A stretch of 64,000 nucleotides of DNA from Ephemeroptericola cinctiostellae (GTDB lineage: Bacteria > Pseudomonadota > Gammaproteobacteria > Burkholderiales > Burkholderiaceae). The stretch is taken from assembly GCF_003339525.1 (NCBI RefSeq), contig NZ_CP031124.1, forward strand, positions 2,232,001-2,296,000. The letters are read 5' to 3'. The notes beneath the pieces were generated by a model. The model had not been told where the DNA came from. It made no database searches and was given only the letters and a program-made list of their open reading frames with translations. Both the position numbers and the translations under genes were made by a program. Shown here one piece after another: positions 46,110-55,411 of the stretch (position 1 is the first letter of the stretch; every line of letters begins with the position of its first letter).

Positions 46110-47960
46110 CTAAGCCAACAACCCTGCAAACCAAGGCAAATCTCGAACCCCAATTAAATCGTCATCTGCAAGTAAATGCGCTTGTGTGGGCAAAGTATTC
46201 CGATCCTTACAATGAAGCAGCTTAACGCGACAGCCCTCAAAATTACCCAATAGTGCCTCACAACACGCCAAGTTATAAACATCATCCAAATTCAGCTGCT
46301 CTGCTTTTTCAAGAACATCTTTAGCTTTTAATAACAGGTGCTTTCGTCTGTCACCCGCATCCAAACCAGCCAATTTAAGCAACGCATTGCCCCAGTTGTT
46401 CCATGCTTTATGGCCGTCAGGTTTAATCTCAACCGCCTTGGCGTATTTTTCAAAACTGGCTTCAAACATGGCTTGGTCATGGGTTTCTTCTGCGAAGTCA
46501 GACAACGCATTGCCCCAGTTGCACCATGCTTCATGGTCGTCAGGTTTAATCTCAACCGCCTTGGCGTATTTCTCAAAACTGGCTTCAAACATCACTTTGT
46601 CATGGGTTTCTGCTGCCAAATTAGACAACGCAGTGCCCCAGTTATACCATGCTTCATGGTCATCAGGTTTAATCTCAACCGCCTTAGCGTATTTCGCAAA
46701 ACTGGCTTCAAACATGGCTTGGTCATGGGTTTCTTTTGCGAAGCCAGACAACGCAGTGCCCCAGTTACCCCATGCTTCATGAAAGTCAGGTTTAATCTCA
46801 ACCGCCTTGGCGTATTTCGCAAAACTGGCTTCAAACAAGGCTTCGTTATGCGTTTCGTTTGCCAACTGATGCAACGCAGTGCCCCAGTTGTACCATGCCT
46901 CATGATAGTCAGGCTTGATATCAACGGCCTTGGCGTATTTCTCAAAACTGGCTTCAAACAAGGCTTCGTTATGTGTTTCGTTTGCCAACTGATACAACGC
47001 ATTGCCCCAGTTGTACCATGTCAGATGATCGTCAGGCCCGATATCAACGGCCTTGGCGTATTTCTCAAAACTGGCGCCATACAAGGCTTTGTCATGGGTT
47101 TCTTGTGCCAAGTCAAACAATGCATCACCCCAGCTGTGCCATGCCGCATGCTTATCAGGTTTAATGTCAACGGCCTTGGCGTATTTCTCAAAACTGGCGT
47201 CATACAAGGCTTTGTCATGGGTTTCTTTTGCTGAGTCAAGTAACGCACTACCAAACATTACGTAAGACCAATAAACGGCATTAACATCATCTTCATCTTT
47301 CGATGTTTCAAACTGGGCAATCACATCATGGTATTTGCCTTGAAGTAAAAGCCACTCTGAACTGATTGGTTGTACGTGCTTTTCATTTTCTTCATTGATT
47401 CGAATCAATAGTTCTTCTTTTGTTTCCTTTAATACATCACGGCCGTCTAGGATTTTCCGAGGATATGGAATAATTGACTCAAGCAAACTGTGCATGTGTT
47501 TATAAGGGCTATGAAGAATTTCAGGCGGGAAACAATTCAGCTCCTGAGCCAATGTGATCAAAAACTCATCGGCATCAGCATCACCAACATAATGAATTAA
47601 ATTTGAATTTTTATTTACAAACTCAGACACGAATGCATTTGGCTCTGAATCATGTCCAACCCAGATGATTCGATTTTGCCCTGTGTATTTTTTTTGGATT
47701 TCAGTAAAAAAAGCATCCGCAGAACCACTATAGCCAATAAACAAACAATCACTGTGATTGAGCGTTGTTTGTATAAAACCACTCAATCGTTCAGCGGCTT
47801 GATTTTTAGTTTCATCCGCAGTGTTCAACAAGTGAAACCCATGACTTTGACCATGCAAATGCACAATAGCAGGCTCTACAATCAAATCATGAAATTTAGC
47901 ATCAACGCTCGCCATGTCGTAGATGGCTGGATATAAGCCAAGTAAGCCGCATGACCTAGA
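46110..47960 (-). pseudogene. SIR2-TPR protein, C-terminal fragment (616 residues)
   Basis: This part of a SIR2-TPR protein was separated from its N-terminus by the IS at 47968-48710. It continues the SIR2-like domain with VHLHGQSHG (about residue 35) and GYSGSADAFF (about 88), the distal motifs of that fold. A linker follows, then seven complete and one partial TPR-like repeats of 41 residues (pattern HEAWYNWGTAL, ETHNEALFEASF, KYAKAVEIKPD). The C-terminal 90 residues hold another TPR-like part. No start codon with a ribosome-binding site is visible near the break, so it is probably not translated. Confidence 0.9.
46370..47245 (-). repeat. 123-bp tandem repeats coding for the TPR array
   Basis: At least seven copies of a 123-bp unit (41 codons) lie head to tail. 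Neighbouring copies are close to identical over the ETH...YAKAV part. This suggests recent amplification or gene conversion within the gene. Confidence 0.85.
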
Positions 47961-47967
47961 CAAAATA
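47961..47967. repeat. Target-site duplication, left copy
   Basis: caaaata directly flanks the left end of the IS and is repeated at 48711-48717. IS1595 elements make 8-bp duplications; here 7 bp are identical and the eighth differs. Confidence 0.85.
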
Positions 47968-48710
47968 GGGTCTTAGGAAGCAAACGCATTAAAATATGCG
48001 CTAAGCTCTTGAGACCAAATGAAAAACAAGTACTTCAAACATTCAAAAATTAGCGAAGCGAAGTTTCGCCAAATTTTACGGTATTTTGCCCTTGATTTAA
48101 CGGCAACGGAATGTGCTGCGTTAAGCGGCATATCCGTTCGTTCAATCAACACCATTTACCTCAAGATTCGTCGTCGTTTGGTGATTGTTTGTCTCCAAGG
48201 CTCACCACTCAAAGGAGAGTTGGAAGCCGACGAATCATATTTTGGTCCGCATCGTGTTCGAGGTAAACGCGGACGTGGTGCTTCAGGTAAAACCATCGTG
48301 TTTGGTTTACTCAAACGTGATGGCAATATCTACACTGAGATTGTGCCTGATGCTTCCAAAGCCAGCCTGCAAGCCATTATTCGTGGGAAAGCAGACATTA
48401 ACAGCGTTATCCATACCGATGGTTGGCGCGGCTATAATGGCTTGGTGGACATCGGGTTTGATAAACACTTCCGGGTGAATCATGGTGCCGATGAGTTTGT
48501 AAATGGTTCTAATCATGTGAATGGGATAGAATCATTCTGGAGCTATGCTAAACGTCGTTTGGTTCAGTTTAACGGCGTTCCGAAAAACACATTTTTACTG
48601 CATTTGAAGGAAACTGAATTTAGGTTTAACCATCGCAAAAGCGACTTGTATAAAGTGCTTCTTAACATGCTGCGAGATGAGCCGTTATTGAATTCTGCTT
48701 CCTAAGACCC
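47968..48710 (+). mobile_element. IS1595-family insertion sequence (743 bp)
   Basis: The element has perfect 15-bp terminal inverted repeats (gggtcttaggaagca at 47968-47982 and its complement at 48696-48710), a single transposase gene and a flanking duplication of caaaata. Size and transposase type match the IS1016 subgroup of IS1595. It interrupts the SIR2-TPR gene in the opposite orientation. Intact ends and frame suggest recent insertion. Confidence 0.93.
48019..48705 (+). CDS. IS1595-family transposase (ISXO2-like)
   Basis: This 228-residue DDE transposase has an N-terminal helix-turn-helix (about 20-55) and an ISXO2-like catalytic domain. The catalytic triad is visible: Asp71 (ELEADESYFG), Asp134 (IHTDGWRGY) and Glu171 (NGIESFWSYAKRRL). 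It is full length, with a stop inside the right terminal repeat. It is on the opposite strand to the gene it interrupts and is probably active. Confidence 0.94.
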   Translation: MKNKYFKHSKISEAKFRQILRYFALDLTATECAALSGISVRSINTIYLKIRRRLVIVCLQGSPLKGELEADESYFGPHRVRGKRGRGASGKTIVFGLLKRDGNIYTEIVPDASKASLQAIIRGKADINSVIHTDGWRGYNGLVDIGFDKHFRVNHGADEFVNGSNHVNGIESFWSYAKRRLVQFNGVPKNTFLLHLKETEFRFNHRKSDLYKVLLNMLRDEPLLNSAS

Positions 48711-49079
48711 CAAAATATTATCAAAATTAAAGGTCAATACCCGGTTGACAAACCCTTCCTTCATTAAGTTGGCCAGTACAATATGCGCCCAATTAATCTT
48801 TGCGCCATCCACATAAGCTCGGATCAGCTCTCGACGTTCATCCTTGGTCAGGCAAGCCATATATTGGCCATAATCGTTACTGCCTATATTTATAGCAGTC
48901 ATGGCCTGAGTGGGGTATTTTTGCTTTATTTCTTCAATCAGCTTTCCAGCCAAGGGAATACCTGCGCTTAAAGAACAACCAGCCCCCGTAAATATGACAT
49001 AAGGCTTTCCCTTCTCTTTAGCATTTTTAATGTATGTTGCTATATGTGCAGGCGATAATTTCACCATTGAACCAGACAT
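48702..49079 (-). pseudogene. SIR2-TPR protein, N-terminal fragment
   Basis: The first 123 native residues contain the start of a SIR2-like NAD-binding domain: GAGCSLSAGIP at 32-42 and TFNFD at 116-120. The frame then runs into the IS, adds GS and stops. The ATG at 49079 follows GGGAGAGG. Joined to the fragment at 46110-47960 after removing the IS and one duplication, the frame reads NFDNIL then SRSCGLLGLYP and gives about 739 residues. The N-terminal fragment alone lacks the distal NAD-pocket motifs, so it should be inactive. Confidence 0.9.
48711..48717. repeat. Target-site duplication, right copy
   Basis: caaaata directly follows the right terminal repeat and matches 47961-47967. Confidence 0.85.
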
Positions 49080-49138
49080 TGCCTCTCCCTAAACCTCGTC
49101 ACAAAATAAAAAAGGTGGGCAAAGCCCACCCTACAAAA

Positions 49139-51763
49139 TTACAACTTCGCAGTCACAAATCCCAGCACACCAGCCATCGCCGCTGGCAGTGCGGCCACGT
49201 CCGTGCCGCCTGCTTGCGCCATGTCAGGTCGTCCGCCGCCTTTGCCGCCGACTTGCTGGGCGACGAAGTTGACGACGTCGCCTGCTTTGATTTTACTCGT
49301 CAAATCTTTGGTGACGCCTGCGAGCAAGGTGACTTTATCGCTGGCGGTGGCGAGGACGATGACGGCGCTGCCAAGTTTGTCTTTCAAGCTGTCCATGGTG
49401 TTGCGCAGCATGTCGATGTCTGCGCCGTCGAGGGTGGCGGCGAGGACTTTGATGCCGTTCACGTCAATCGCTTGGGTGGCGAGGTCGCCCCCTTGTGCGG
49501 CGGCGATTTTGGCTTTGGCGGTGTTGAGTTCTTTTTCGAGTGATTTGATCTCGTTTTGGGTTTGGACGATGCGTTCAACCAGTTCTGCGGGGGCGGCTTT
49601 GAGCGCGTGTGCGGCTTGGCTCAATTGGGCGGCGAGTTGTTGCGTGTGGCGCATGGCGTTTAAACCTGTGACGGCTTCGATGCGGCGCACGCCTGCGGCC
49701 ACGCCGCCTTCGCTGGTGATTTTGAACAAGCCAATGTCGCCTGTGGCGTGAACGTGCGTGCCGCCGCACAGTTCAACCGATGAGCCGATGGTGAGGACGC
49801 GTACTTCTTCGCCGTATTTTTCACCGAACAACATCATAGCGCCTGTTTCTTTGGCGTCGTCAAATCCCATGACTTGCGCTTTGGTGTCCGCATTGCCAAG
49901 CACTTCTTGGTTGACCAATGTTTCAATGCGCACGATGTCGTCTGCGCTCACGGGGGCGTTGTGTGCAAAGTCAAAACGGGTTTTGTCCGCGTCAACCAAT
50001 GAACCTTTTTGCTGAACGTGTTCGCCAAGAACGGTGCGCAGGGCTTTATGCAACAGGTGAGTGGCAGAGTGGTTACGCACGGTGGCGGCGCGGCGTGCGC
50101 CGTCCACGCGGGCGGTGATTTGGTCGCCGACCGATAACGTACCCGCTTCTACTTGAACATGATGGCCGAACACGTCGGGCAAGACCTTGGTGGTGTCGGT
50201 GACGGTGGCGAGGAAGGCGCAATCGCTGCCTTCGCTCAACTGCCCTGCGTCGCCGACCTGACCACCCGATTCGGCGTAAAACGGCGTTTGATCGAGGATG
50301 ACGATGCCGCTTTGACCTGCGGTGATGCTGTCCGCCGCAACGCCGTCGATGTAGATGCCTGTGACTTTCGCGCCGTCAATGGTTAAATGGCTGTAGCCTT
50401 GGAAGTCGGTTTTTGCACCATCGTAGCTGATGCTGGCGTTCATTTTAAATTTGCCTGCCGCGCGTGATGCGTCTTTTTGTGCGTTCATGGCGGTGTCAAA
50501 ACCTGCTTCGTCAACCGTGAAGTCACGTTCGCGGCACACGTCGGCGGTCAAATCGAGTGGGAAACCAAAGGTGTCGTGCAATTTAAACGCGACATCGCCT
50601 GACAATGTACCGCCCGCTGGCAAAGCCGCGAGTTCGGCATCCAAAATGTCCATGCCATTGGCAATGGTTTCAAAGAAACGCTCTTCTTCAGTGTATAAGG
50701 TTTGTGTGACAATCGCCTCTTTCGCGGCGAGATCAGGGTATGCTGCGCCCATTTCTTTGACCAAGTCTTTAACCAGTTTTGAGAAAAATGGTTTGCGGCA
50801 GCCGAGTTTGTAGCCATGACGAATCGCACGACGGATGATGCGGCGCAACACATAGCCACGGCCTTCATTCGATGGAATCACACCATCCACGATGAGGAAT
50901 GAGCATGCGCGAATGTGGTCGGCAATGACGTTGAGCGATGGATTTTTTAAATCAGTACAGCCTGTTTCGCGTGAAGCGGCTTTAATCAAGTTGGCAAATA
51001 AATCAATTTCGTAGTTGCTGTGAACGTGTTGCAAAATCGCGGCAAGGCGTTCCAAGCCCATGCCCGTGTCCACGCACGGCGCAGGCAATGGCTCGACAGA
51101 ACCATCCGCCAACATGTTGAACTGCATGAACACGTTGTTCCAAATTTCGATGAAACGGTCACCGTCTTCTTCGGGTGAGCCTGGAGGGCCACCCCAGATG
51201 TGGTCGCCGTGATCGTAGAAAATTTCTGAGCATGGACCGCACGGGCCTGTGTCTGCCATCATCCAGAAGTTATCCGACATGTAACGTCCGCCTTTGTTGT
51301 CGCCGATGCGAATCACGCGCTCAGGCGGCAAGCCGATGTCTTTTGTCCAAATGTCGTAGGCTTCGTCGTCTTCCATGTACACGGTGGCGAGCAGTTTATC
51401 AGCGGGTAAGCCATACACGACGGTCAACAATTCCCACGCCCATTTCAAAGACTCACGTTTGAAATAATCGCCAAAGCTCCAGTTGCCCAGCATTTCAAAG
51501 AAGGTGTGATGACGTGCGGTGTAGCCGACATTTTCCAAATCATTGTGCTTGCCACCCGCGCGCAAGCATGCTTGCACGCTGGTTGCGCGGTTGTAGGGGC
51601 GTTTGTCTGTGCCGAGGAACACGTCTTTGAACTGCACCATGCCCGAGTTGGTGAACATCAATGTTGGGTCATTGCCCGGCACGAGCGGCGATGAGCGCAC
51701 AATGGTGTGACCTTTTTGTTCAAAAAACTCTAAAAATTTGGAACGTATGTCTGCGACTTGCAT
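49139..51763 (-). CDS. alaS: Alanine--tRNA ligase
   Basis: AlaRS charges tRNA-Ala and edits mischarged Ser and Gly. The 874-residue protein has the class II catalytic core ([15 protein letters not shown]), the editing domain with [12 protein letters not shown] and the second zinc-site [12 protein letters not shown], and the C-terminal Ala-X/DHHA1 domain with [11 protein letters not shown]. The ATG at 51763 ([14 protein letters not shown]) is the family start; the longer frame to 51820 is not supported. Confidence 0.97.
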   Translation of the reverse strand: MQVADIRSKFLEFFEQKGHTIVRSSPLVPGNDPTLMFTNSGMVQFKDVFLGTDKRPYNRATSVQACLRAGGKHNDLENVGYTARHHTFFEMLGNWSFGDYFKRESLKWAWELLTVVYGLPADKLLATVYMEDDEAYDIWTKDIGLPPERVIRIGDNKGGRYMSDNFWMMADTGPCGPCSEIFYDHGDHIWGGPPGSPEEDGDRFIEIWNNVFMQFNMLADGSVEPLPAPCVDTGMGLERLAAILQHVHSNYEIDLFANLIKAASRETGCTDLKNPSLNVIADHIRACSFLIVDGVIPSNEGRGYVLRRIIRRAIRHGYKLGCRKPFFSKLVKDLVKEMGAAYPDLAAKEAIVTQTLYTEEERFFETIANGMDILDAELAALPAGGTLSGDVAFKLHDTFGFPLDLTADVCRERDFTVDEAGFDTAMNAQKDASRAAGKFKMNASISYDGAKTDFQGYSHLTIDGAKVTGIYIDGVAADSITAGQSGIVILDQTPFYAESGGQVGDAGQLSEGSDCAFLATVTDTTKVLPDVFGHHVQVEAGTLSVGDQITARVDGARRAATVRNHSATHLLHKALRTVLGEHVQQKGSLVDADKTRFDFAHNAPVSADDIVRIETLVNQEVLGNADTKAQVMGFDDAKETGAMMLFGEKYGEEVRVLTIGSSVELCGGTHVHATGDIGLFKITSEGGVAAGVRRIEAVTGLNAMRHTQQLAAQLSQAAHALKAAPAELVERIVQTQNEIKSLEKELNTAKAKIAAAQGGDLATQAIDVNGIKVLAATLDGADIDMLRNTMDSLKDKLGSAVIVLATASDKVTLLAGVTKDLTSKIKAGDVVNFVAQQVGGKGGGRPDMAQAGGTDVAALPAAMAGVLGFVTAKL

Positions 51764-51928
51764 AAAAATCCTAAAATCAATCAATGGTTGAAATGGCGAC
51801 CCGCTGCGGGCACATGGCATGGCTTATATTCGCATTTTTAAAGGCAAAATCCAATGCGGCGATCAATTGAACATTATAATGGATAAAGCCCATTTTTAAG
51901 CAAAAACCATCCACACCACGATCACCTC

Positions 51929-52261
51929 ATGCCTAAATTTCTACGCCAATGGCTGTACAAGTTGTTTTTATGGCCTGCATTTAAAGATTCCACCACCATG
52001 AGCCCAGAAACGCCCCTCACGCCCGACATCAAAGCCCTTACCCACCGAGTCAAACGACCGTTTGTGATGTTGCGCGTGCACGTCGGTGAACATGGACACG
52101 TCAAAGCGGTGACCGTGCGCATGAGCTGCGGCTCGCCCACAGTCGACCAAATGGCGGTCAAAGAAGTGCAAGGCAAAACATTCCCGACGCCACGGGTTGG
52201 GCACAAAGCCGTCGCGCAGTGGCACAACATGCGCTGGGAAGTGCCTGAGGCATTCAAATAA
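51929..52261 (+). CDS. Small protein with a TonB C-terminal-like region
   Basis: This 110-residue protein has a short hydrophobic N-terminus (FLRQWLYKLFLWPAF) and a C-terminal part that resembles the TonB_C fold: VMLRVHVGEHGHVKAVTVRMSCGSPTVDQMAVKEV then WEVPEAFK. It lacks the Pro-rich spacer of true TonB, so it is not an energy transducer on this evidence. It is followed by a symmetric terminator and is convergent with the SGNH hydrolase. Confidence 0.68.
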   Translation: MPKFLRQWLYKLFLWPAFKDSTTMSPETPLTPDIKALTHRVKRPFVMLRVHVGEHGHVKAVTVRMSCGSPTVDQMAVKEVQGKTFPTPRVGHKAVAQWHNMRWEVPEAFK

Positions 52262-52264
52262 AAT

Positions 52265-52293
52265 AAAAATGCGCCTTGATCGGCGCATTGTTT
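52265..52293. terminator. Bidirectional terminator before the SGNH hydrolase
   Basis: AATGCGCC (52268-52275) pairs with GGCGCATT (52282-52289), with A-run on one side and T-run on the other. Confidence 0.8.
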
Positions 52294-52321
52294 ACATTTC
52301 AAACCACAAACCCCATCCTTG

Positions 52322-53152
52322 TCAGACGAGACCCAACGATTGCAATTTCGGGACAAAATAATCCCTTGCCAGCAACGCAAATCCTTTTGAAGTCGGATGA
52401 ATTTCATCATACCAGTATTTGGATTGCCGCCCGCGCTCTGTGCATTCCAGCCGTGGCAAAGCCAATCGGGTGTCGATGACGTGCACATTGGCATTTGGCC
52501 GCCGTTCAATATCAGTCAACAAAGCATGAAAGCGATCCAGCAAATACACCACGATGGCTTTTTGCAAAGCACAATCAACAATGCCTTTATTGACCATATA
52601 CGGATAAATCCACGGCCCAGCAACGCCCCACGCCAGTACTTTATGGGCAACATTCCTTGGCGTCAAATAAGAATAGGTGTGTATCAATATCGGCGTGTTG
52701 GGGTTTGCAGTCGAATCATCACGCAAAGCAATCACTGCGCTTAAACGCTCACCCATCAATGCGATGCAATCGCTCAAAGCCTCTTGATTGATGTAATCCT
52801 CAATCTGATCGCTGCTGGGATCGGTGTTTTTCAAAAAATACTGCATGCCCTCACCGATGATGTCATTGCCACCCGCACTGAGCAGGATCGCGTCCCAACG
52901 TTGGCCATCAATCACATCGTGTATGAGCCATTTTAATGTGGCCAATTGGGCGCCCTCAGCCACCTTGACCAAAGTATCACCAGGGGCGGCCACGCACAAC
53001 ACCGATGCATCAAGCATTTGATCCAGCTGCGCGGGAATGTGTCTCAAATCAGGGATTGAAAACCATGAGTCGCCCTCAAACAGCAATTTCGGCCGTGCGC
53101 CATGCATCGACAACTCATTGAAATACTTACGGGGATTGGTGTAATACGCCAT
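52322..53152 (-). CDS. SGNH/GDSL hydrolase
   Basis: This 276-residue protein has the SGNH blocks: GDSW with the nucleophilic Ser (about residue 28), Gly-Asn in GGNDI (about 95), and the Asp-His pair in DEIHPT near the C-terminus. There is no signal peptide. Esterase or lipase-like activity is likely; the substrate is unknown. The ATG at 53152 has GGGAG upstream (8 nt); the longer frame is not needed. Confidence 0.88.
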   Translation of the reverse strand: MAYYTNPRKYFNELSMHGARPKLLFEGDSWFSIPDLRHIPAQLDQMLDASVLCVAAPGDTLVKVAEGAQLATLKWLIHDVIDGQRWDAILLSAGGNDIIGEGMQYFLKNTDPSSDQIEDYINQEALSDCIALMGERLSAVIALRDDSTANPNTPILIHTYSYLTPRNVAHKVLAWGVAGPWIYPYMVNKGIVDCALQKAIVVYLLDRFHALLTDIERRPNANVHVIDTRLALPRLECTERGRQSKYWYDEIHPTSKGFALLARDYFVPKLQSLGLV

Positions 53153-53206
53153 GACAAACTCCCACAAAAAGGAGATGCTGAAAACACAAAGAAGGAGAGA
53201 ACTCTG

Positions 53207-53299
53207 ATGAGCACATTGGGGAAAGCGGCGACGACCTCAGCTGAAGGCTCAGTTGACCGTTCAGTTAAAACACAATTTAACCCAATCGGCTCCATTTAA
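53207..53299 (+). CDS. Possible small protein (30 residues)
   Basis: A 31-codon frame follows a strong Shine-Dalgarno site (GAAGGAGAG, 7 nt before the ATG) and is divergent from the SGNH hydrolase. The peptide begins MSTLGKAATTSAEGSVD and has no recognisable domain. The evidence is only the ribosome-binding site and the isolated frame. Confidence 0.35.
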   Translation: MSTLGKAATTSAEGSVDRSVKTQFNPIGSI

Positions 53300-53388
53300 G
53301 ATTGAGGGCAATTGAGAGAACCCGCACACTCAAGAACCACCACCACACTCATTCTACGCCAACTGAAGCCCGTATGAATTAAAATAAC

Positions 53389-53419
53389 AAAAGCCTCGCA
53401 ATCCTGCGAGGCTTTTTGT
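53389..53419 (-). terminator. Terminator of the first tRNA-Lys
   Basis: Stem AAAAGCCTCGCA with its complement and an A/T-rich flank, about 7 nt after the tRNA 3' end on the minus strand. Confidence 0.85.
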
Positions 53420-53425
53420 CATATT

Positions 53426-53501
53426 TGGTAGGCCGTGCGTGATTCGAACACGCGACCAACGGATTAAAAGTCCGCTGCTCTACCAGCTGAGCTAACGACC
53501 C
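53426..53501 (-). tRNA. tRNA-Lys (UUU), copy 1
   Basis: This 76-nt tRNA has a complete cloverleaf, anticodon loop CTTTTAA (UUU), T-loop GTTCGAATC and encoded CCA. Identical to copy 2 at 53566-53641. Confidence 0.97.
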
Positions 53502-53529
53502 AAATAATTGGTACTGCTTTACTTCAAAA

Positions 53530-53556
53530 CAAAAGCCCCGCGTCAGGCGAGGCCTT
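53530..53556 (-). terminator. Terminator of the second tRNA-Lys
   Basis: On the minus strand GCCTCGC pairs with GCGGGGC (one G-U) followed by TTTTGTTTT. It gives each tRNA-Lys its own terminator. Confidence 0.75.
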
Positions 53557-53565
53557 ATCTAAATT

Positions 53566-53641
53566 TGGTAGGCCGTGCGTGATTCGAACACGCGACCAAC
53601 GGATTAAAAGTCCGCTGCTCTACCAGCTGAGCTAACGACCC
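53566..53641 (-). tRNA. tRNA-Lys (UUU), copy 2
   Basis: Identical in sequence to copy 1, 140 bp upstream on the minus strand. The two copies with their own terminators look like a local duplication. Confidence 0.97.
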
Positions 53642-53850
53642 AAATCAGAAACGAGATTATAGACAGCCCACCGTTTTTTGTCAACCCTTACACGCGAAAA
53701 CCCCGTTAATATTTTAATTGAAGCCAAAGGCTGTCACCTCTAACTGACACCTGCGCACGAAAAACCAGTAAAATACGACTCCTCAGCAGTGCTCGGCAGC
53801 AGCTTGGCGCTGTTCAAATTATTTCAATCATCACACTTAGTTAGGCCACC

Positions 53851-55242
53851 ATGTCCCCCGAGATTCACGACGATTTATCCGCCCTGCGCACCCCGCCGCA
53901 CTCCATTGAAGCCGAGCAATCCATCTTAGGTGGATTGATGCTGGACAACATGGCATGGGATAAGGTCAATGACATGATTCGCGAAGAGGCGTTCTATCGT
54001 TTCGATCACCGCTTGATTTTTAAAACCATCCACACATTGATTGAACAAGGTCATCCTGCTGATGTGGTGACGGTATTTGAGTCACTGCAAAATCAAGGCC
54101 GCTTGGATGATGTCGGTGGGATGTCGTATTTAAATGCTTTGGTCACGGGGGTGTCATCTGCGGCGCACATTCGTCGCTATGCTGAAATCGTGCATGACCG
54201 CGCCCTATTGCGCAAACTGGTCAGTGCGTCGGATAACATTGCTGAAGCGGCTTTCGCCCCGCAAGGCAAAGAAACCAAAGCCATCATCGACTTTGCAGAG
54301 CAATCCATTTTAGCCGTGGCCGAAGATGGGCGACGTGGTGGCGGTGCCGATTTTCATGAACTGCCTGTGGTGTTGACCGAGGTGCTCGATCAAATCAATG
54401 ACTTGTATCACCGCGATCAAAAAGATGAAGTGACGGGTGTTTCAACGGGGTTCTACGACCTTGACCGCATGACCGCAGGTTTACAAAAAGGTGACCTGAT
54501 CATTGTCGCGGGTCGCCCTTCGATGGGTAAAACCTCGTTTTCGATGAACATTGCGGAGCATGTGGCCATTGCCGAAGGCCTGCCTGTTGCCGTATTTTCG
54601 ATGGAGATGGGTGCAAAACAGCTCGGTATGCGTATTTTAGGCTCCGTTGGCAAACTCAATCAAACCCGTTTGCGCACAGGACAACTGCTTGACGAAGATT
54701 GGGAACGTTTGACCGTTGCCATGGAAAAAATGCATGAAACGCAATTGTACATTGACGAAACGCCCGCATTGAACTCCCTTGATTTACGTGCTCGCGCACG
54801 TCGATTGGCGCGAACATGCGGCGGCCTTGGGCTGATCGTTGTCGATTATTTACAGCTCATGAGCGCATCACGCGCAGGCGATAACCGCGCCACGGAAATT
54901 TCTGAAATTTCACGCTCCCTCAAAGCCCTTGCACGTGAGCTGGAGTGCCCATTAATCGCCCTGTCACAGTTGAATCGTAGCGTCGAACAACGCCCAGACA
55001 AACGCCCGATGATGTCGGATTTGCGTGAATCGGGGGCGATCGAACAAGATGCAGACATCATCATGTTTGTGTATCGTGACGAAGTGTATAATAAAGAAGA
55101 TCCCAATGTGAAAGGTCGTGCCGAAATCATCATTGGCAAACAGCGTAACGGCCCGATTGGCACCGTGAACCTGAGCTTCATCGGTGAATACACCAAGTTT
55201 GACAACGCAGCATATTCGGATGAATACCAGCCAAACTACTAA
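53851..55242 (+). CDS. dnaB: Replicative DNA helicase DnaB
   Basis: DnaB is the hexameric 5'-3' helicase of the replication fork. The 463-residue protein has the N-terminal primase-binding domain (PPHSIEAEQSILGGLMLDN) and the RecA-like motor with Walker A GRPSMGKTSF (about 217), the VDYLQLMSA Walker B region and LSQLNRSVEQRPDKRP. There is no intein. In relatives it follows rplI; here it is separated and convergent with the rpsF operon. Confidence 0.97.
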   Translation: MSPEIHDDLSALRTPPHSIEAEQSILGGLMLDNMAWDKVNDMIREEAFYRFDHRLIFKTIHTLIEQGHPADVVTVFESLQNQGRLDDVGGMSYLNALVTGVSSAAHIRRYAEIVHDRALLRKLVSASDNIAEAAFAPQGKETKAIIDFAEQSILAVAEDGRRGGGADFHELPVVLTEVLDQINDLYHRDQKDEVTGVSTGFYDLDRMTAGLQKGDLIIVAGRPSMGKTSFSMNIAEHVAIAEGLPVAVFSMEMGAKQLGMRILGSVGKLNQTRLRTGQLLDEDWERLTVAMEKMHETQLYIDETPALNSLDLRARARRLARTCGGLGLIVVDYLQLMSASRAGDNRATEISEISRSLKALARELECPLIALSQLNRSVEQRPDKRPMMSDLRESGAIEQDADIIMFVYRDEVYNKEDPNVKGRAEIIIGKQRNGPIGTVNLSFIGEYTKFDNAAYSDEYQPNY

Positions 55243-55264
55243 CATCATTTCAGCATTGGCCCAA

Positions 55265-55384
55265 ATGGTTTCATTGAGTAAAAGCCATGCCCCGATTGTG
55301 ATTGCGCGTGGGTTTACCGCAAATTGTTGCGAATGCCCTCGTAAAGCCTCGATCTTATTTTTAGAAAAGCAGGCCTACTTTTAA
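55265..55384 (+). CDS. Possible small Cys-containing protein
   Basis: A 39-residue frame (from an ATG at 55265; in-frame ATG starts also exist at 55184 and 55220 inside dnaB) contains ARGFTANCCECPRKASILF, a small cysteine cluster. I see no clear ribosome-binding site. It fills the dnaB-phosphoesterase gap. I do not recognise a family. Confidence 0.3.
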   Translation: MVSLSKSHAPIVIARGFTANCCECPRKASILFLEKQAYF

Positions 55385-55411
55385 AAATGCCATAGAAAGC
55401 TGCCCTTCGCC

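Noticed and set aside
46338..47234. 298-codon open frame on the plus strand
   Set aside because: It lies antisense to the TPR repeat array and owes its length to the repetitive sequence; no ribosome-binding site or homology.
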